Assembly (NCBI GenBank): GCA_025531455.1
Contig: JAMYHL010000022.1
Location: 496,001-560,000, forward strand
From: Apiotrichum sp. Y4204
Taxonomy: Eukaryota; Basidiomycota; Tremellomycetes; Trichosporonales; Trichosporonaceae
Reading direction: 5' to 3'
DNA length: 64,000 bases
Below are positions 34,601-44,737 of the stretch, in pieces. Both the position numbers and the translations under genes were made by a program. Position 1 is the stretch's first letter. Each line of letters begins with the position of its first letter. A model generated the notes under the pieces. It saw only the letters and a list, made by a program, of their open reading frames with translations. It did not search any database and had not been told where the DNA came from.

Positions 34601-36612
34601 ATCGTCGAAGACTCCGAGTCTGAGATTGAGCTTTTGCGCAAGGAGAACCAAACTCTTCTCGAGCGTCTGCAGGAGGTTGAGGCGCGATACGAGACTCTCC
34701 AGCATTCGCCCGAGCAGTCGTTTGACCACTCGGACAAGCCCGATGAGGAACTCGACGACGAGCCCGAACTCAACCAGACCCCGAGCAAAAGGGGCAGCAC
34801 TGGCGAATCGAGCGAATCGGATACTACTCTCGAGACGCCCAGGCTTGCTAGCCGCACGGTTTCGCCCCAGATCCACGATGACCGTCTTAACCAGTCCCTC
34901 TCTCGCTCCCCATACGGCAGCTTCCGCGCGCCGACACGCGGCGCAACAGAGCCCCGTCTCCTCCGCCCCCTTTCCCTCTCCCAAGGCCTTTCCAACCTCG
35001 CCTACTCGCCGCGCTACTCGTGGAGCGACTCGCGCAACGGCACTCAATTCGAGCGCGGCTCACCGAAACGCAAGTCGACATCCTTCGAGACAAAGCCCTT
35101 CCGTTCCCTCCAGAGTCTCGAAATTGACATATCCCTTCTCCAGAAGGCGGTGGCGGACCGCGACTCGCAGCTCCGCCAGCGTGAGGTTGAGATCAAGTAC
35201 TTGAAAAAGACACTTGAGAACAACAGCAATGCGGCACCGACTACCCAGATCAACTCGCAGGAGGTCATTGAGCGTCTACGCAAGGATCACACCGACCAGC
35301 TGAACAAGATTCAGGACGAGCACCAGCGTGGAATGAACGCTCTGGCCAACGAGCACCACAGCTCTGTGGGCGCCCTGCGTCACCAGCTCGAGCAGACCAA
35401 GCTTATGCACGAGGCGGAGCTCGAGGACCTACGGGAAACCCACCGTGCCACGATAGAGGAGCTCGACGCGCGGCACAGCAAGGAGGTCGAGAACTCGCAT
35501 GGCCTCAAGACCGCCCTCGATGCCGCCTGGGAGGAGCTTTCTGCCACCGGACGCCGACACCAGGCCGAGCGTGACACTCTTATCGGTGACCACCACGCCG
35601 AGGTCGCTGCGCTCGAGAAGCGCCACTCGAGCGTTCTTGCGGCTCTGCAGTCGGAACTCACCGCTTCGGCTGCCCAGCTCAAGATCACCCGGGAAGACCT
35701 CAGTGCCGCCAACCAGGCAAGGGCCAAGGTGGAGCGGGAGCTGGCCGACCGTCCCGACCCCAAGGACTCGATTCCGTTGGAAGAGCACAACATTGTCGTG
35801 TCCGCCATGGAGGAGATGGAGCAGGCTCTTACCGCTGCCGAGGACGAGAAGCGCCAGTTCAAGATCAAGGTCGACCAGTCCAACTTTGAGCTCTCCAAGC
35901 TCCGTGACGAGCGCGAGCTCGACCTCAGCAAGATTGCCGACCTCGAGAAGCGCTGCACCGGTCTCACATCCGACAATGCCGAGCTCAAGCAGCTGGTCGA
36001 GAGCCGCAACCGCGACTCGAAGGTCCCTGGCGACCGCGGGTCTCGTGCAAAGCTCCCGCCTATCGGTCCTCCTCCCACCGCCCCCCTCCCTCCCCTTCCT
36101 GCCGGCCGCGAGGCTGTCCTTTCGCCCACACCCACCTCATCATCGCAGCACCGGGGCGAAGAATCCCCACGGTCATCTCAGCACGGCTCGCACGACGGCC
36201 ACAGCCCACGGCCAGACTCGCAAGCTCTCACGGAGCTCGAGGCCAAGCTGGCGGCCAAGGAGAAGGAGCATGCGCAGTTCGAAAAGGACCTCATGGAGTA
36301 CCGCAAGAACAACAGCAAGCTCAAGGTGCGCGTCGACGATGCGAACCGCGAGCTTGCCGAGCTCAAGCGCGAGCGCGACCTCCTCCGTCGCGATGTTGTG
36401 GAGATGAAAAACGAGCTCGCCGAAGCCGAGTTCGACCGTATTGCCGACCGTCAACGGCTCGAGGGCGCCCGGGCAGAGGTTGCCCAATACAAGGCCAAGC
36501 TGGACCGTATGGTGGACGCCAAGGTCTCGAAGCGGTCAGACCAGAAGCTCAAGGTGAGTAGGCTAATGCGTCCCCATGTGCAGCCGACACTGACACATTC
36601 CAGTGCTTCTAA
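31682..36612 (+). CDS. kinesin motor protein, kinesin-4 (KIF4)-like, long coiled coil
   Basis: Microtubule motor ATPase of 1469 residues. Exons: 31682..31910, 32016..32292, 32339..33093, 33166..33234, 33283..33635, 33784..33899, 33952..36553, 36604..36612. After a Ser/Thr/Pro-rich leader of about 70 residues the N-terminal motor begins VRVVLRIRPS. It has P-loop [15 protein letters not shown] (about 169-183), switch [14 protein letters not shown] (about 296), switch [10 protein letters not shown] (about 381), [32 protein letters not shown] and [14 protein letters not shown] roughly 58-residue Ser/Pro-rich insertion lies between SLTLVQSRR and TSKFNMVDL. Residues from about 560 to the end are heptad-rich coiled coil broken by Pro/Ser linkers (near 735-900 and 1230-1285). 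The final exon encodes only Cys-Phe-stop. An N-terminal motor, the P-loop spelling and the long stalk fit kinesin-4; a role in spindle midzone or cytoplasmic microtubule control is inferred. Confidence 0.9.
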
Positions 36613-37346
36613 GCCCTATCTTTGGATATTTTTAGTTGCTGTGCTGTCTACAACACTATCATCATGTGTAGAGCAGGCCAGCGTAAGCTTGCGTGTGTAG
36701 TCTTAGCATATTCTTCGTTGGGATATTGTTCCGTGCGGCGCCGGACGGACGTGTTACGAGTAACGCCATTTTGTGATACCAACGATCGCCTGTACAGGCG
36801 GCATACAGTAGATACCGCATGTATGGATATCAATCCGGCTAGTATTGTGTTCTTGGGTACTCGTCATGTTCTGGTCTACATTGATGGTCCACTACGGATT
36901 ACCTGGTAAAGCTGCTTGCAATTAAGTTAACCCCGAGCACTGCTTCTCGCATCCTCCTATCCGCCACCGCAGATCCCATGCCCACCTGGCCTAACTCTAC
37001 CTCCGCCCAGATGCGCATAAATCGTGGTATCTATGCGTGCGTTGGAGCACTATGTCTGGCGAGTCGTCTCGTGTAGACGAGTCACCAGAGCGAGGAGTGC
37101 GACGTTTTCAGAACCAGCGTGACTGTGTGGGTTAGCCGTTACTGTTTATGCTCTTCGGTGACTGCATTATTATGGTGCTGCGCAGGATTGACAGGTGCGG
37201 GGCCCGTGGGTCGGGCGATTTGGGCATTTTTCGGGCCCGTAGCGTTACGGTCGCACTTTGGTACCAATGTCCCGCCCACTCAACCCCCTCTCAGCCCCAC
37301 GCAGACCCCGACCAACCCCCGAATACAGGCACGGGGGAACAACTTA
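36613..37346. other. convergent 3' intergenic region
   Basis: 734 bp between the 3' ends of the kinesin gene (+) and GCP2 (-). No gene recognised. Confidence 0.6.
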
Positions 37347-40300
37347 CTAAGTTATGGCATCGAAGTGGAGCTGTGGGGAGGAACAAAAACCAAAAAGGAT
37401 GGCGTCAGCATACATGGCTCGTTGGTTCTTGGGACAATGGCGCTCACCTTTGTGTGGTGGTTGAAGTGAAGCTCAAACTTGCTCAAGATGTTCCAGCGAT
37501 GAGCAACCCTTGTGGGATCCCCCTCGGACGTTGGGTCTGCGCGCATGCGGGCTACGAGCTTGTTGAACGAATCGCCGTAGTCTACAAACGCCGTGATGGT
37601 CTTTACGAGCCTGGAGTATATCTGCATGTCGGGTCAGCTCGCACTCAATGTGATTCTAAGTTGATACGCACGCCGAGGAGCTTGGAGTTTGTTAGCATGC
37701 ACTGCTTGAGGCACGTGTCAAGGAAGTCGACGTGATCGCGCATCAGCTGGTCAACGGTACCGACGTTTGCGAGCTTGGCTTCAAGAGCACGCCAGTTGGA
37801 CTCGAGGACCTCGCCGGTTGCGTACGCTCGCATCTGCCGGACAAAGGCAGTCATCCGGGTGCGCATGAGGTACACGCGGGACTTCCAGAGCTCAAAGTCG
37901 GCATCGCCCGTGTGCTCACGCCACGCTGGCCCTCTTTGTTCTAGCCAGATGGACGACAACCGGGTCTCCAAGTAGTGCAGATGCACGAGGAAGCGGAAGA
38001 TGAGCTGATAGCGCGTAATGGCCTTGCGCGAGATGACGAGCGAGAGCGGGAACTTTACGCTGTAATCGAATGAGACGGCATGGACGACCCGGAGCACCTC
38101 TGTTGACTCCTTCCCTCCGCGATCTCCCTCTCCCATCGCAAAGTCTAGGTCGGCATCGTCTGTCGATGTCTGGTGCGTAACAATCTTCAACAACCATTCG
38201 TACAGCCCCTGGCTGGCCATGGTGACCTTCAGGTTGTCTTTGTAGGGATCATTGGATGATGACGAGGCGGGGTTGCGGACGGCCAGGTCGAGCAAAGATT
38301 GAAGCTTCACAATCGAGACCTGCTTGACGCTCTTATTGAGATCAGCGCCTACGAGATCGAGGAAGCTGGTCAAAAAGTCGGACTGGTCGGCAAAGAAGTA
38401 GTGCTTGAGTGACCGAAGATGAGGGATAAGCTCCTGTTCGTCCACAAGGAGCTTGAGCAACGACTTGTTGGCGTGGATGTAGGCGTCCTCGATCCTCTTG
38501 TAGAATCTGAGATTAGCAAGTGTAGCGGTAGAGTTACCCACTTTGGATCGTTCATTATCACAACATCGTCCGCCTCCTCGACCTCCTCTTGCTTCTTGAT
38601 CTCAAGCCCACATTCGCGCATGACATTGAGGTACTTGCCAGCGAGAAGGATCTTGTGCTTCCAAGGCTGGAGGAACGGCGGGATGCAGGCACCGCCGGGA
38701 AGCCTGTTCGTGCCGTGTCGTGGCGGCGGCACGACAGCCGTTAAGGACGGTGTCTGCTTACCATGCACTTTGGCTCCTGAGGCAAGAGATGAGCCATCAC
38801 GGAGCTGTGTGGGTTAGTAATGCAGCAAACATGGAACCCACCGTATATCGCCTGTCCCAGTACTCATCAGTATAGTCGCTCTCGATCACGCCCTTTGTGA
38901 TGTGCCCGCTCTCCTTGACCATGAACTCCTCGTATGGATCAGACAGATGTCCGGATGTGATCCAGCGGAGGAGCATGCGAGCGTACGGCTGCGACGCGCG
39001 TTGAAGCAGCTGCGTGTGAAGTGTAGTCGCTGTGGGATCACTGTTGTTAGTGAGCTAGCACCTCAAACCTGTAGCTCACCCGCTCATGGTGGCCTCACGC
39101 TCGCAGAGGATACCGAGCACTTCTCCACCGAGCACGGGTCCGCCACCGCTAAAGCCCTCCTGCGTCTTGAGGTTCTTCATGAGGCCCTTGAGACCCGCGC
39201 CGCCGAGACCCAGCTCCTCAGCCATGCCACCGAGACCGTCGTCGTCGTCCGACACATCTGAGACCTCTGCTGCAGCCTCGTCAGTCTCCAGAGAGAGACA
39301 GAGGGAAGAGAGCAGCCACATTGTCCGCAGTGTTGGATGCAGGTGAAAGTAGAGCGTCTGCAGAGTGAATGTGGACGAGTAAAGGAAGAGGCTCTCAAGT
39401 TGGGCTGTCAGAACACGGTATTCCTGATGGTCAGTGGTGTCCTGAGTGCCAAACATGACTGTCACTTGCCTTGAGCATGGCACGGATGCCGCTGTTGAGC
39501 GCATGCGAGACCATGCCAAACTCGGGCGCATTCCGCAGCTCGATACTGGCCTCAACGGAGGTGAACAAAGTCGCCAGCGGGAGAAGACGGTTGACGAGCT
39601 TCAGAAGCGATGGATCTGGTGGGTTAGCACTTCCCAACAAACTCTCACCCACCAAGACTGGGGTCCACACGCCACCGGACGCCCTTGAGCCTCTGGTCGA
39701 CGTCCTGCGGATCATAGTCCTCGACATAGCGTATCAGCGCGCCCTCGACTCCCTGCCGTCAGCAGTCTCCAGCACACAACGCACCTGGAGCACAAAGGTC
39801 AGGTCCTCGCAGATCCACGCCTCCTGCACATCGAGGGGCACACCGTCAAGCAGCCGGTCAGGATTCTCCGCCACCTCCTCGGTTTCCGGGGCCGGGGCAG
39901 TTCGCGGGGGTCGCGGTGTCGCCTCGTTGTTCGTGTTCGGGGCGAGATTCCGCTCACGTCCGCTATCGCGTCGCTCGCGCCGCTCCGAGCGCGCACTCTC
40001 CGGCCGTCCCGGATCGCGTACTGCCTCGAGGAGGGACACGCTGTTTGGGCGCGAGGCGCGCGACGACGACGGCCGCGAGTCCCGCCGCGCATGGGTGGAT
40101 TGCGGCCGTGACGCGTCCGTCCTCTCCCGCTCCCGCTCCCTCTCCCTCTCACGTTCTCGCTCCCGCTCGCGCGCCGAGGACGGCGGCCGGTTCTCCGCCT
40201 CGGACCTGTTGCTCCGCACACTCCCGGCTTCCTGCCTCCGCGCGTCGCTCTTCTCCGCCGCTGCAATCAGCACCGTACGAGTTACGGGTCCATCACTCAC

Positions 40301-40593
40301 TCGCAGCCATCTGAGCCAGCGTCCCCGAGTCGCCCGAGATCTCGAGCTCCTCCATGATTTCAACCGGGCGCACGCGGCGCACCGTCGCGAGCGTGCTCGC
40401 ATACTGCTTGTAAGCCGATGCTAGATAGGTGAAGGAAGCCATACACCGCTGTTAACTGGCGAGGTGATAGCGGCACGCTACCCTCAGATCCACCCACCTT
40501 TGTGTATTCCTGCTCGGTGAGGCCCGTCCGGCTTGCGCTACGGCGTGATGGGCGCGGCGTGAACGGCACCGTCGACGAAGGCCGGGACGTCAT
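37347..40593 (-). CDS. SPC97: gamma-tubulin complex component 2 (GCP2/Spc97)
   Basis: Core subunit of the gamma-tubulin small complex, pairing with GCP3/Spc98 to hold two gamma-tubulins; 926 residues. Exons (minus): 40494..40593, 40301..40420, 39785..40260, 39653..39752, 39470..39615, 39080..39423, 38842..39040, 38542..38804, 37672..38506, 37448..37621, 37347..37370. GCP2-typical motifs in order: LTFVLQGVEG, DPSLLKLVNRLLP, MLKEYRVLTAQLESLF, LHPTLRTMWLLSSL, GDPTA, DPYEEFMVKES, YWDRRYTL, ILLAGKYLNVMRECG, FPLSLVISRKAITRYQLIFRF and CMLTNSKLLG. The N-terminal linker contains a run of about ten Arg-Glu repeats. The intron 39424..39469 uses a GC donor (AAG|GCAAGT), and only its removal gives MLKEYRVL. 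Splicing between 40421 and 40493 is less certain. The family's second member in this window lies 11 kb away (22669-26763). Confidence 0.93.
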
Positions 40594-41007
40594 AGTTGTG
40601 GTTGTGCGTCGAAATCGCGCTGCAGATAATGTAGAGGGCAAGCGGCAGTAGCTCCTAGAAATCGTTGATGATGGTGATGGCGTGCAGTGATGAGAGCGAT
40701 TATTACAGGATCAGTATTGTCGCGATGTCATGTTGTTTTGGTTGATGGGCCCCCGTTCGAGCTTGTAGCGCGGCGGCGCGTGGAATGGAACTCTGTCATC
40801 GACGCGACTTGGGGGGCTGGGTTCCTGGTCCTGAAGCGGAAGCATCTCCATGCAAGTTCCACGTGGTGATTCCGCTCTCGATCTCGCTCGATCTCGATCT
40901 CGCTGCCTCAATCTTCTGTGGCCCCTGCTTGCCCAAACCTCGTGTGATCTCAATCTCATGCCATGGGAAGGGTACAAATGCTACTGCGGAAAGGGAGAGG
41001 GGTGTGT
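40594..41007. other. intergenic, promoter of GCP2
   Basis: 414 bp between the 3' end of bS6m and the start of GCP2, both on the minus strand. CACGTG occurs at 40861-40866 inside CCACGTGG. No further feature recognised. Confidence 0.6.
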
Positions 41008-42216
41008 CTAGAGTTGGCGGTCGTCGTGGAGCTCGCGGATGGAGGGAGCCGGCGGGGGGTTGAGGTCCTTGCTGGGAACGTTAGCCAAGCAGAATGAGGC
41101 CTGATGCGAGCGGAGCGGACTCTCAGGTGTACCCAATCATCATGCACCAGAGACACGGCACCGGGCGCATTCACACTCACATGGCAGATCCCTTCTTGAG
41201 GAGCATCCAGCGAATGACCATCGGGTCCTGGCGCAGCGACTCGTTGATGCGCGACAGGATGATGGGGGAGGTGTCGAACGACATGGTAAAGTGGCTGAGT
41301 GAGTCAGTACACAAGGTGGGAGCGCTGGAAATGAAATGCTTCGTGATCCCAAAGAAAGGTCGCTCTGTGGAGCAACAGAGCACTGCCAGATTGAAGTTGC
41401 TGGAACCGGTTACTGGGCAGCAACTCCTGACCAGAGCCGCACAGAAGCTCCAGCAGCAAACCACTCACTCTCCATGCGTGTGGAACTGTTGGTTACGCTT
41501 CATACGCGTCGGCAGCGTAAGATTGCGTCCGAGCGACCGGAAGTCGCGCACAACACCGCCCGTCGCGTGCACCTGCGTTGCGATGGACTTCACCAGCTGG
41601 CGCAAGTTTGCCTATAATTGTTAGCATGGAGGTTCAATAAGACCAAGCAGTGGGCAGGAGAGGACGGGACCAGGATCAAAGGACGGGAGACGCTGAACCG
41701 GGTCGGAACGTTTCAAAAGGAGGAAGACGAACACGGGGCACGGCGGAAAGTTGCACGACGCGACGGAGGGTAGTCGATCGCGGAGGCGGGCGCCGCTGAG
41801 AGCAACGTATGCGGAGAATTTGGCAAGAGCTGGGTGTGCCCTGCTAGCAAAGACCAAGCATGCCCTCCAATAACAACCGCAGCGCGTCGATGCCGAGCGC
41901 CCATCTTTGGTATCATGTCGCGATCGAGGTCGCCAAGCGCGTCGGACACCTCTCCGGTTCAACAGTGATTGCGCCTCTTCGACAATTTCCATCCCTTCCG
42001 ATGCTTTCCATGTCCCGCGACCGCTTGCTCGCCTCCGAGTCCGACGCCATCGTGTTCCAACCTTGCGCGTCCGAGTCCAAGTTGGGAGGTTTCGTTGCCG
42101 GCTTTCGTTCTCGTCCGCGTCTAGATCCGCACCTGGTCCTGCCCCTCCCATCAGCGCAGACTCACCGGCGACGAGGGGTTGTGCGTGGAGATGCAGAAGA
42201 GTTCGTACAGCGGCAT
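41008..42216 (-). CDS. mitochondrial small-subunit ribosomal protein bS6m (MRP17/MRPS6)
   Basis: Nuclear-encoded protein of the mitochondrial 30S-like subunit, 123 residues, a normal length for this family. Exons (minus): 42166..42216, 41469..41611, 41181..41294, 41008..41071. The sequence starts [17 protein letters not shown], continues [26 protein letters not shown] and [15 protein letters not shown], then [26 protein letters not shown] and LLKKG, ending ELHDDRQL. All S6 hallmark segments are present, with no cleavable presequence visible, as is usual for this protein. The introns are 554, 174 and 109 nt, much longer than elsewhere in the window, and the first is ten times the local norm. 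It lies tandem to GCP2 with a 0.4-kb gap. Confidence 0.93.
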
Positions 42217-43372
42217 GGCGGGCGTGTGGTGATGTTTTGGTGATGAAGTGGACTTTTTCCTCGAGATGTCGAGAAGTGGGATGAGGGCATGAGGGGACTT
42301 GGCCGAAATGATCCGCCTGAAGCGAGATGGGATTAATGATGGAAAAATGAGGGGAAAATAATAATAACCGGAGAGAGGCGGAGATTGAAGAATGTCCGTG
42401 TGACAACCTGGGAAACCATCCCTGGGGGGTTTGCATCTTGCTATTGCTTCAACTTCAAAGGAATCACCAGAACTGAACTGGCCATTACTTGTTTTCGTCT
42501 TTCGCATACTTCCCCACCACGCCTTGAGGTCTCTGAGTCTTAACACCAGCTGAAGCTGCTTTTGTCTGGTCGTTTCCAGATCGACAAGTGCTTCTTTTTC
42601 TGTCTTTATCGTGGTAGGATCACCATTGTCCAAAACACGACAACCGCCCCTTGTTCAGGAGCGAGCTCGGGGCTTCCCTCGAGTCGGCATCGCATGCTTT
42701 CTGACCATTGCTTGTTCTGCTGCTGACGATTGTTCATCTCCTGAATGTTGATATGCTGACTACGGTCCGTCTCCTGATTATTCTAACTTAGCCCTCACTC
42801 TCTCGGTGCGGAGGCCGGTTCATGATATGTGTGCAGTTGGGAGGCTCCTGTCCGCACCCTCTGCTTCTCGGCCCGTCGGTGCCGGTGGGTAAAAAGCGAT
42901 TGCTGTCTACGGCTGGTAATATTGCATGATCTTCTACATTGGTGTTCTACTTCGGGGCGTTGCGGAGGAGGACTGGTCGGTGTGGTAATCAGGATCTAGG
43001 AGAGCGGCTTACGATCACGGCGACACGAGCCGATTTCCATGCCACAGGCGAACGTCCCAGTAGCAGACCGATTGGTACATGCCTTCGGCTGCTTGTCTGT
43101 TGAGCTTATCATTTGAACGTTGCCAGTAGACGTCCACCTCCCCATTCTGAAGACCGCTCGGACCTGATCATTCGGGGAAAGGGGAGAATATTGAGGTTGT
43201 TGATACGTTTCACAGTGTCCGTGCCATGGGGTGTGGCGTGCCCCGCGTTGTGTGTCATGTGTCATTTTCTCCGCGTGCATGTCGTCTGGTTCGTGTGCAG
43301 CTCGTGTATGGTTTGAAACGGTATGATGTATTGCGGTACGGGGGTATTGGGATGGGTTACAGATGGCGGGCC
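42217..43372. other. intergenic, promoter of bS6m
   Basis: 1.16 kb between the 3' end of the coiled-coil gene at 43373 and the start of bS6m, both minus. The first 400 bp upstream of bS6m on the minus strand are an open frame without recognisable content, probably leader. Nothing else recognised. Confidence 0.55.
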
Positions 43373-44737
43373 TCACACGGCATCTGTGAATGGCGGTGGC
43401 GTGATGGGTGTGGCGGACGGAGGAACAGGGGTAGCCCCGAGTTCTGGGGTATGTGCAATGACAATGGGCAAGACTCTGGTGACAGGGGAGCCGGGGGATG
43501 GCAACTGATTTGTCGGGGGAGGAGAATGGGGACTGAGGGGCGAGAGTGTTTGATAGTTGGGAAGGCGGGGATCTGGCCCGTACGGGTCGTCGACGTTTAA
43601 GCGGTCGGCCCAGCTGCCGACATGATCTCGGCTCGGACTGCCGCTTGTCCGGTGCCTGCTCGGCGGTCGACTTGAGGGTGTGAGATACACACTGCGGTCC
43701 GTATCCGCCTGCATTCTTTCACCCGCTGCGCTCTCCAGGGCGCGGATACGCTGCTCGGCAGTTTCAAGGCGATTCTCAAGGGCCGCAATTGTCCCCCGAT
43801 CGGCGGCCCGCTGGATCACATGTACTTGCCGTTCCTGCTGTAGCACCTTGCCGACGGACTCTAGGCGGTCGTGGGTCCGCGTAAACTGGGTGCGGTAGTA
43901 CTCCGCCTCCGCCTCCAGGGCGGTAATGCGGCGCGCCTGCTCCCGCGCGCATGCTGCCGCTTCTTGTCCGCGCGTCTGTGCAACCACGAGGCGGTCCGTC
44001 AAGTCCGCGCAGATGCACTCGAGGCAGTTTGGGTCTTCGCATGGAATCTCGCGGGGCGTGGTTGGGGACGGAGAGCGACCGGCGCGCCCGTGTTGCATAC
44101 CCGATGCCTCCTGAGTGCTGGGGGTCTTGGAGCTGGTGATCTGGGAGCTGGTGGTTTGGGAGCTGGAGGGAATGGAGTCTTGGGCGCGCTGGGACGACGA
44201 CTCGAGGGTGGTAGGCGAGGATGAATCAAGTGTGCTTGGCGAATTGATCGCAGGGGAATTTATAGCGACGGGCGATATTTCATCTGCAGAGACCCGCGGG
44301 ACGAGCAGCCGCAGCGGGATAGGTGGTGGGGGCGGCATGCTGGCGTGCGATTCGTGGCGACATGTCGACAATGAAGGAGAAGGTGGGGCCGAGCGGGCGC
44401 GCATCGCTGGACGATTGTCGACGGAGGCGGACAGCTGGCGGCGACGTTTCGGTGCGCGCTTGCTTTGTGTTTCGAGTAAGAGGTTGGGTGACGTACTCGA
44501 ATGGCGGAGGGGTGACTGGCCTGATATTGTGTATGAAAGGCTCTGCTGCAGAGTAGGGATCGGGTTGTGGATTTGCGGTACGCCCGGAAGACTTTGGTTG
44601 TGGCTCTGAAAGACTGGTGGGAGGGTGGGTATCGGAGTGGCGGGACTGGCCGGGCGCATCGCAGCGATGGCTGGGGACGGCCTGCGGGGTATGATAACGG
44701 CTGCCGACGCAACCAGTGGGGCGACAGCGCAGTTCAT
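43373..44737 (-). CDS. unknown protein with Cys cluster and coiled coil
   Basis: Uninterrupted 454-residue frame whose first ATG (MNCAVAPLVASAAVIIPRR) is at 44737; the frame stays open further 5' but has no other ATG, so an upstream exon is possible. Residues 1-225 are Ser/Pro/Thr-rich and probably disordered, with a basic patch (KRAPKRRRQLS). A short Cys cluster CEDPNCLECIC (about 231-241) is followed by a coiled coil to about 345 (RITALEAEAEYYRTQFTRT, GTIAALENRLETAEQRIRAL) and a Pro/Ser-rich tail ending TPPPFTDAV. No family recognised. Absence of introns is unusual here but the codon pattern fits the neighbouring genes. A regulatory or scaffold role would be a guess. Confidence 0.7.
   Translation of the reverse strand: MNCAVAPLVASAAVIIPRRPSPAIAAMRPASPATPIPTLPPVFQSHNQSLPGVPQIHNPIPTLQQSLSYTISGQSPLRHSSTSPNLLLETQSKRAPKRRRQLSASVDNRPAMRARSAPPSPSLSTCRHESHASMPPPPPIPLRLLVPRVSADEISPVAINSPAINSPSTLDSSSPTTLESSSQRAQDSIPSSSQTTSSQITSSKTPSTQEASGMQHGRAGRSPSPTTPREIPCEDPNCLECICADLTDRLVVAQTRGQEAAACAREQARRITALEAEAEYYRTQFTRTHDRLESVGKVLQQERQVHVIQRAADRGTIAALENRLETAEQRIRALESAAGERMQADTDRSVYLTPSSRPPSRHRTSGSPSRDHVGSWADRLNVDDPYGPDPRLPNYQTLSPLSPHSPPPTNQLPSPGSPVTRVLPIVIAHTPELGATPVPPSATPITPPPFTDAV

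Noticed and set aside
34551..34620. Pro/Ala-rich break in the kinesin stalk as a possible intron
   Set aside because: No donor and acceptor pair in frame; fits a flexible linker between coiled-coil segments.
34115..35047. 310-codon minus-strand frame opposite the kinesin stalk
   Set aside because: It lies wholly antisense to well-supported coiled-coil coding sequence and mirrors its codon bias.
38704..38761. Possible 58-nt intron in GCP2 (GTAAG donor, AACAG acceptor)
   Set aside because: Its length is not a multiple of three and removal breaks the frame before GGACIPPFLQPW; the region reads through without a stop.
40121..40170. CGCTCC-like hexamer repeat as a stand-alone microsatellite
   Set aside because: It lies inside the GCP2 exon and encodes the Arg-Glu run, so it is described there.
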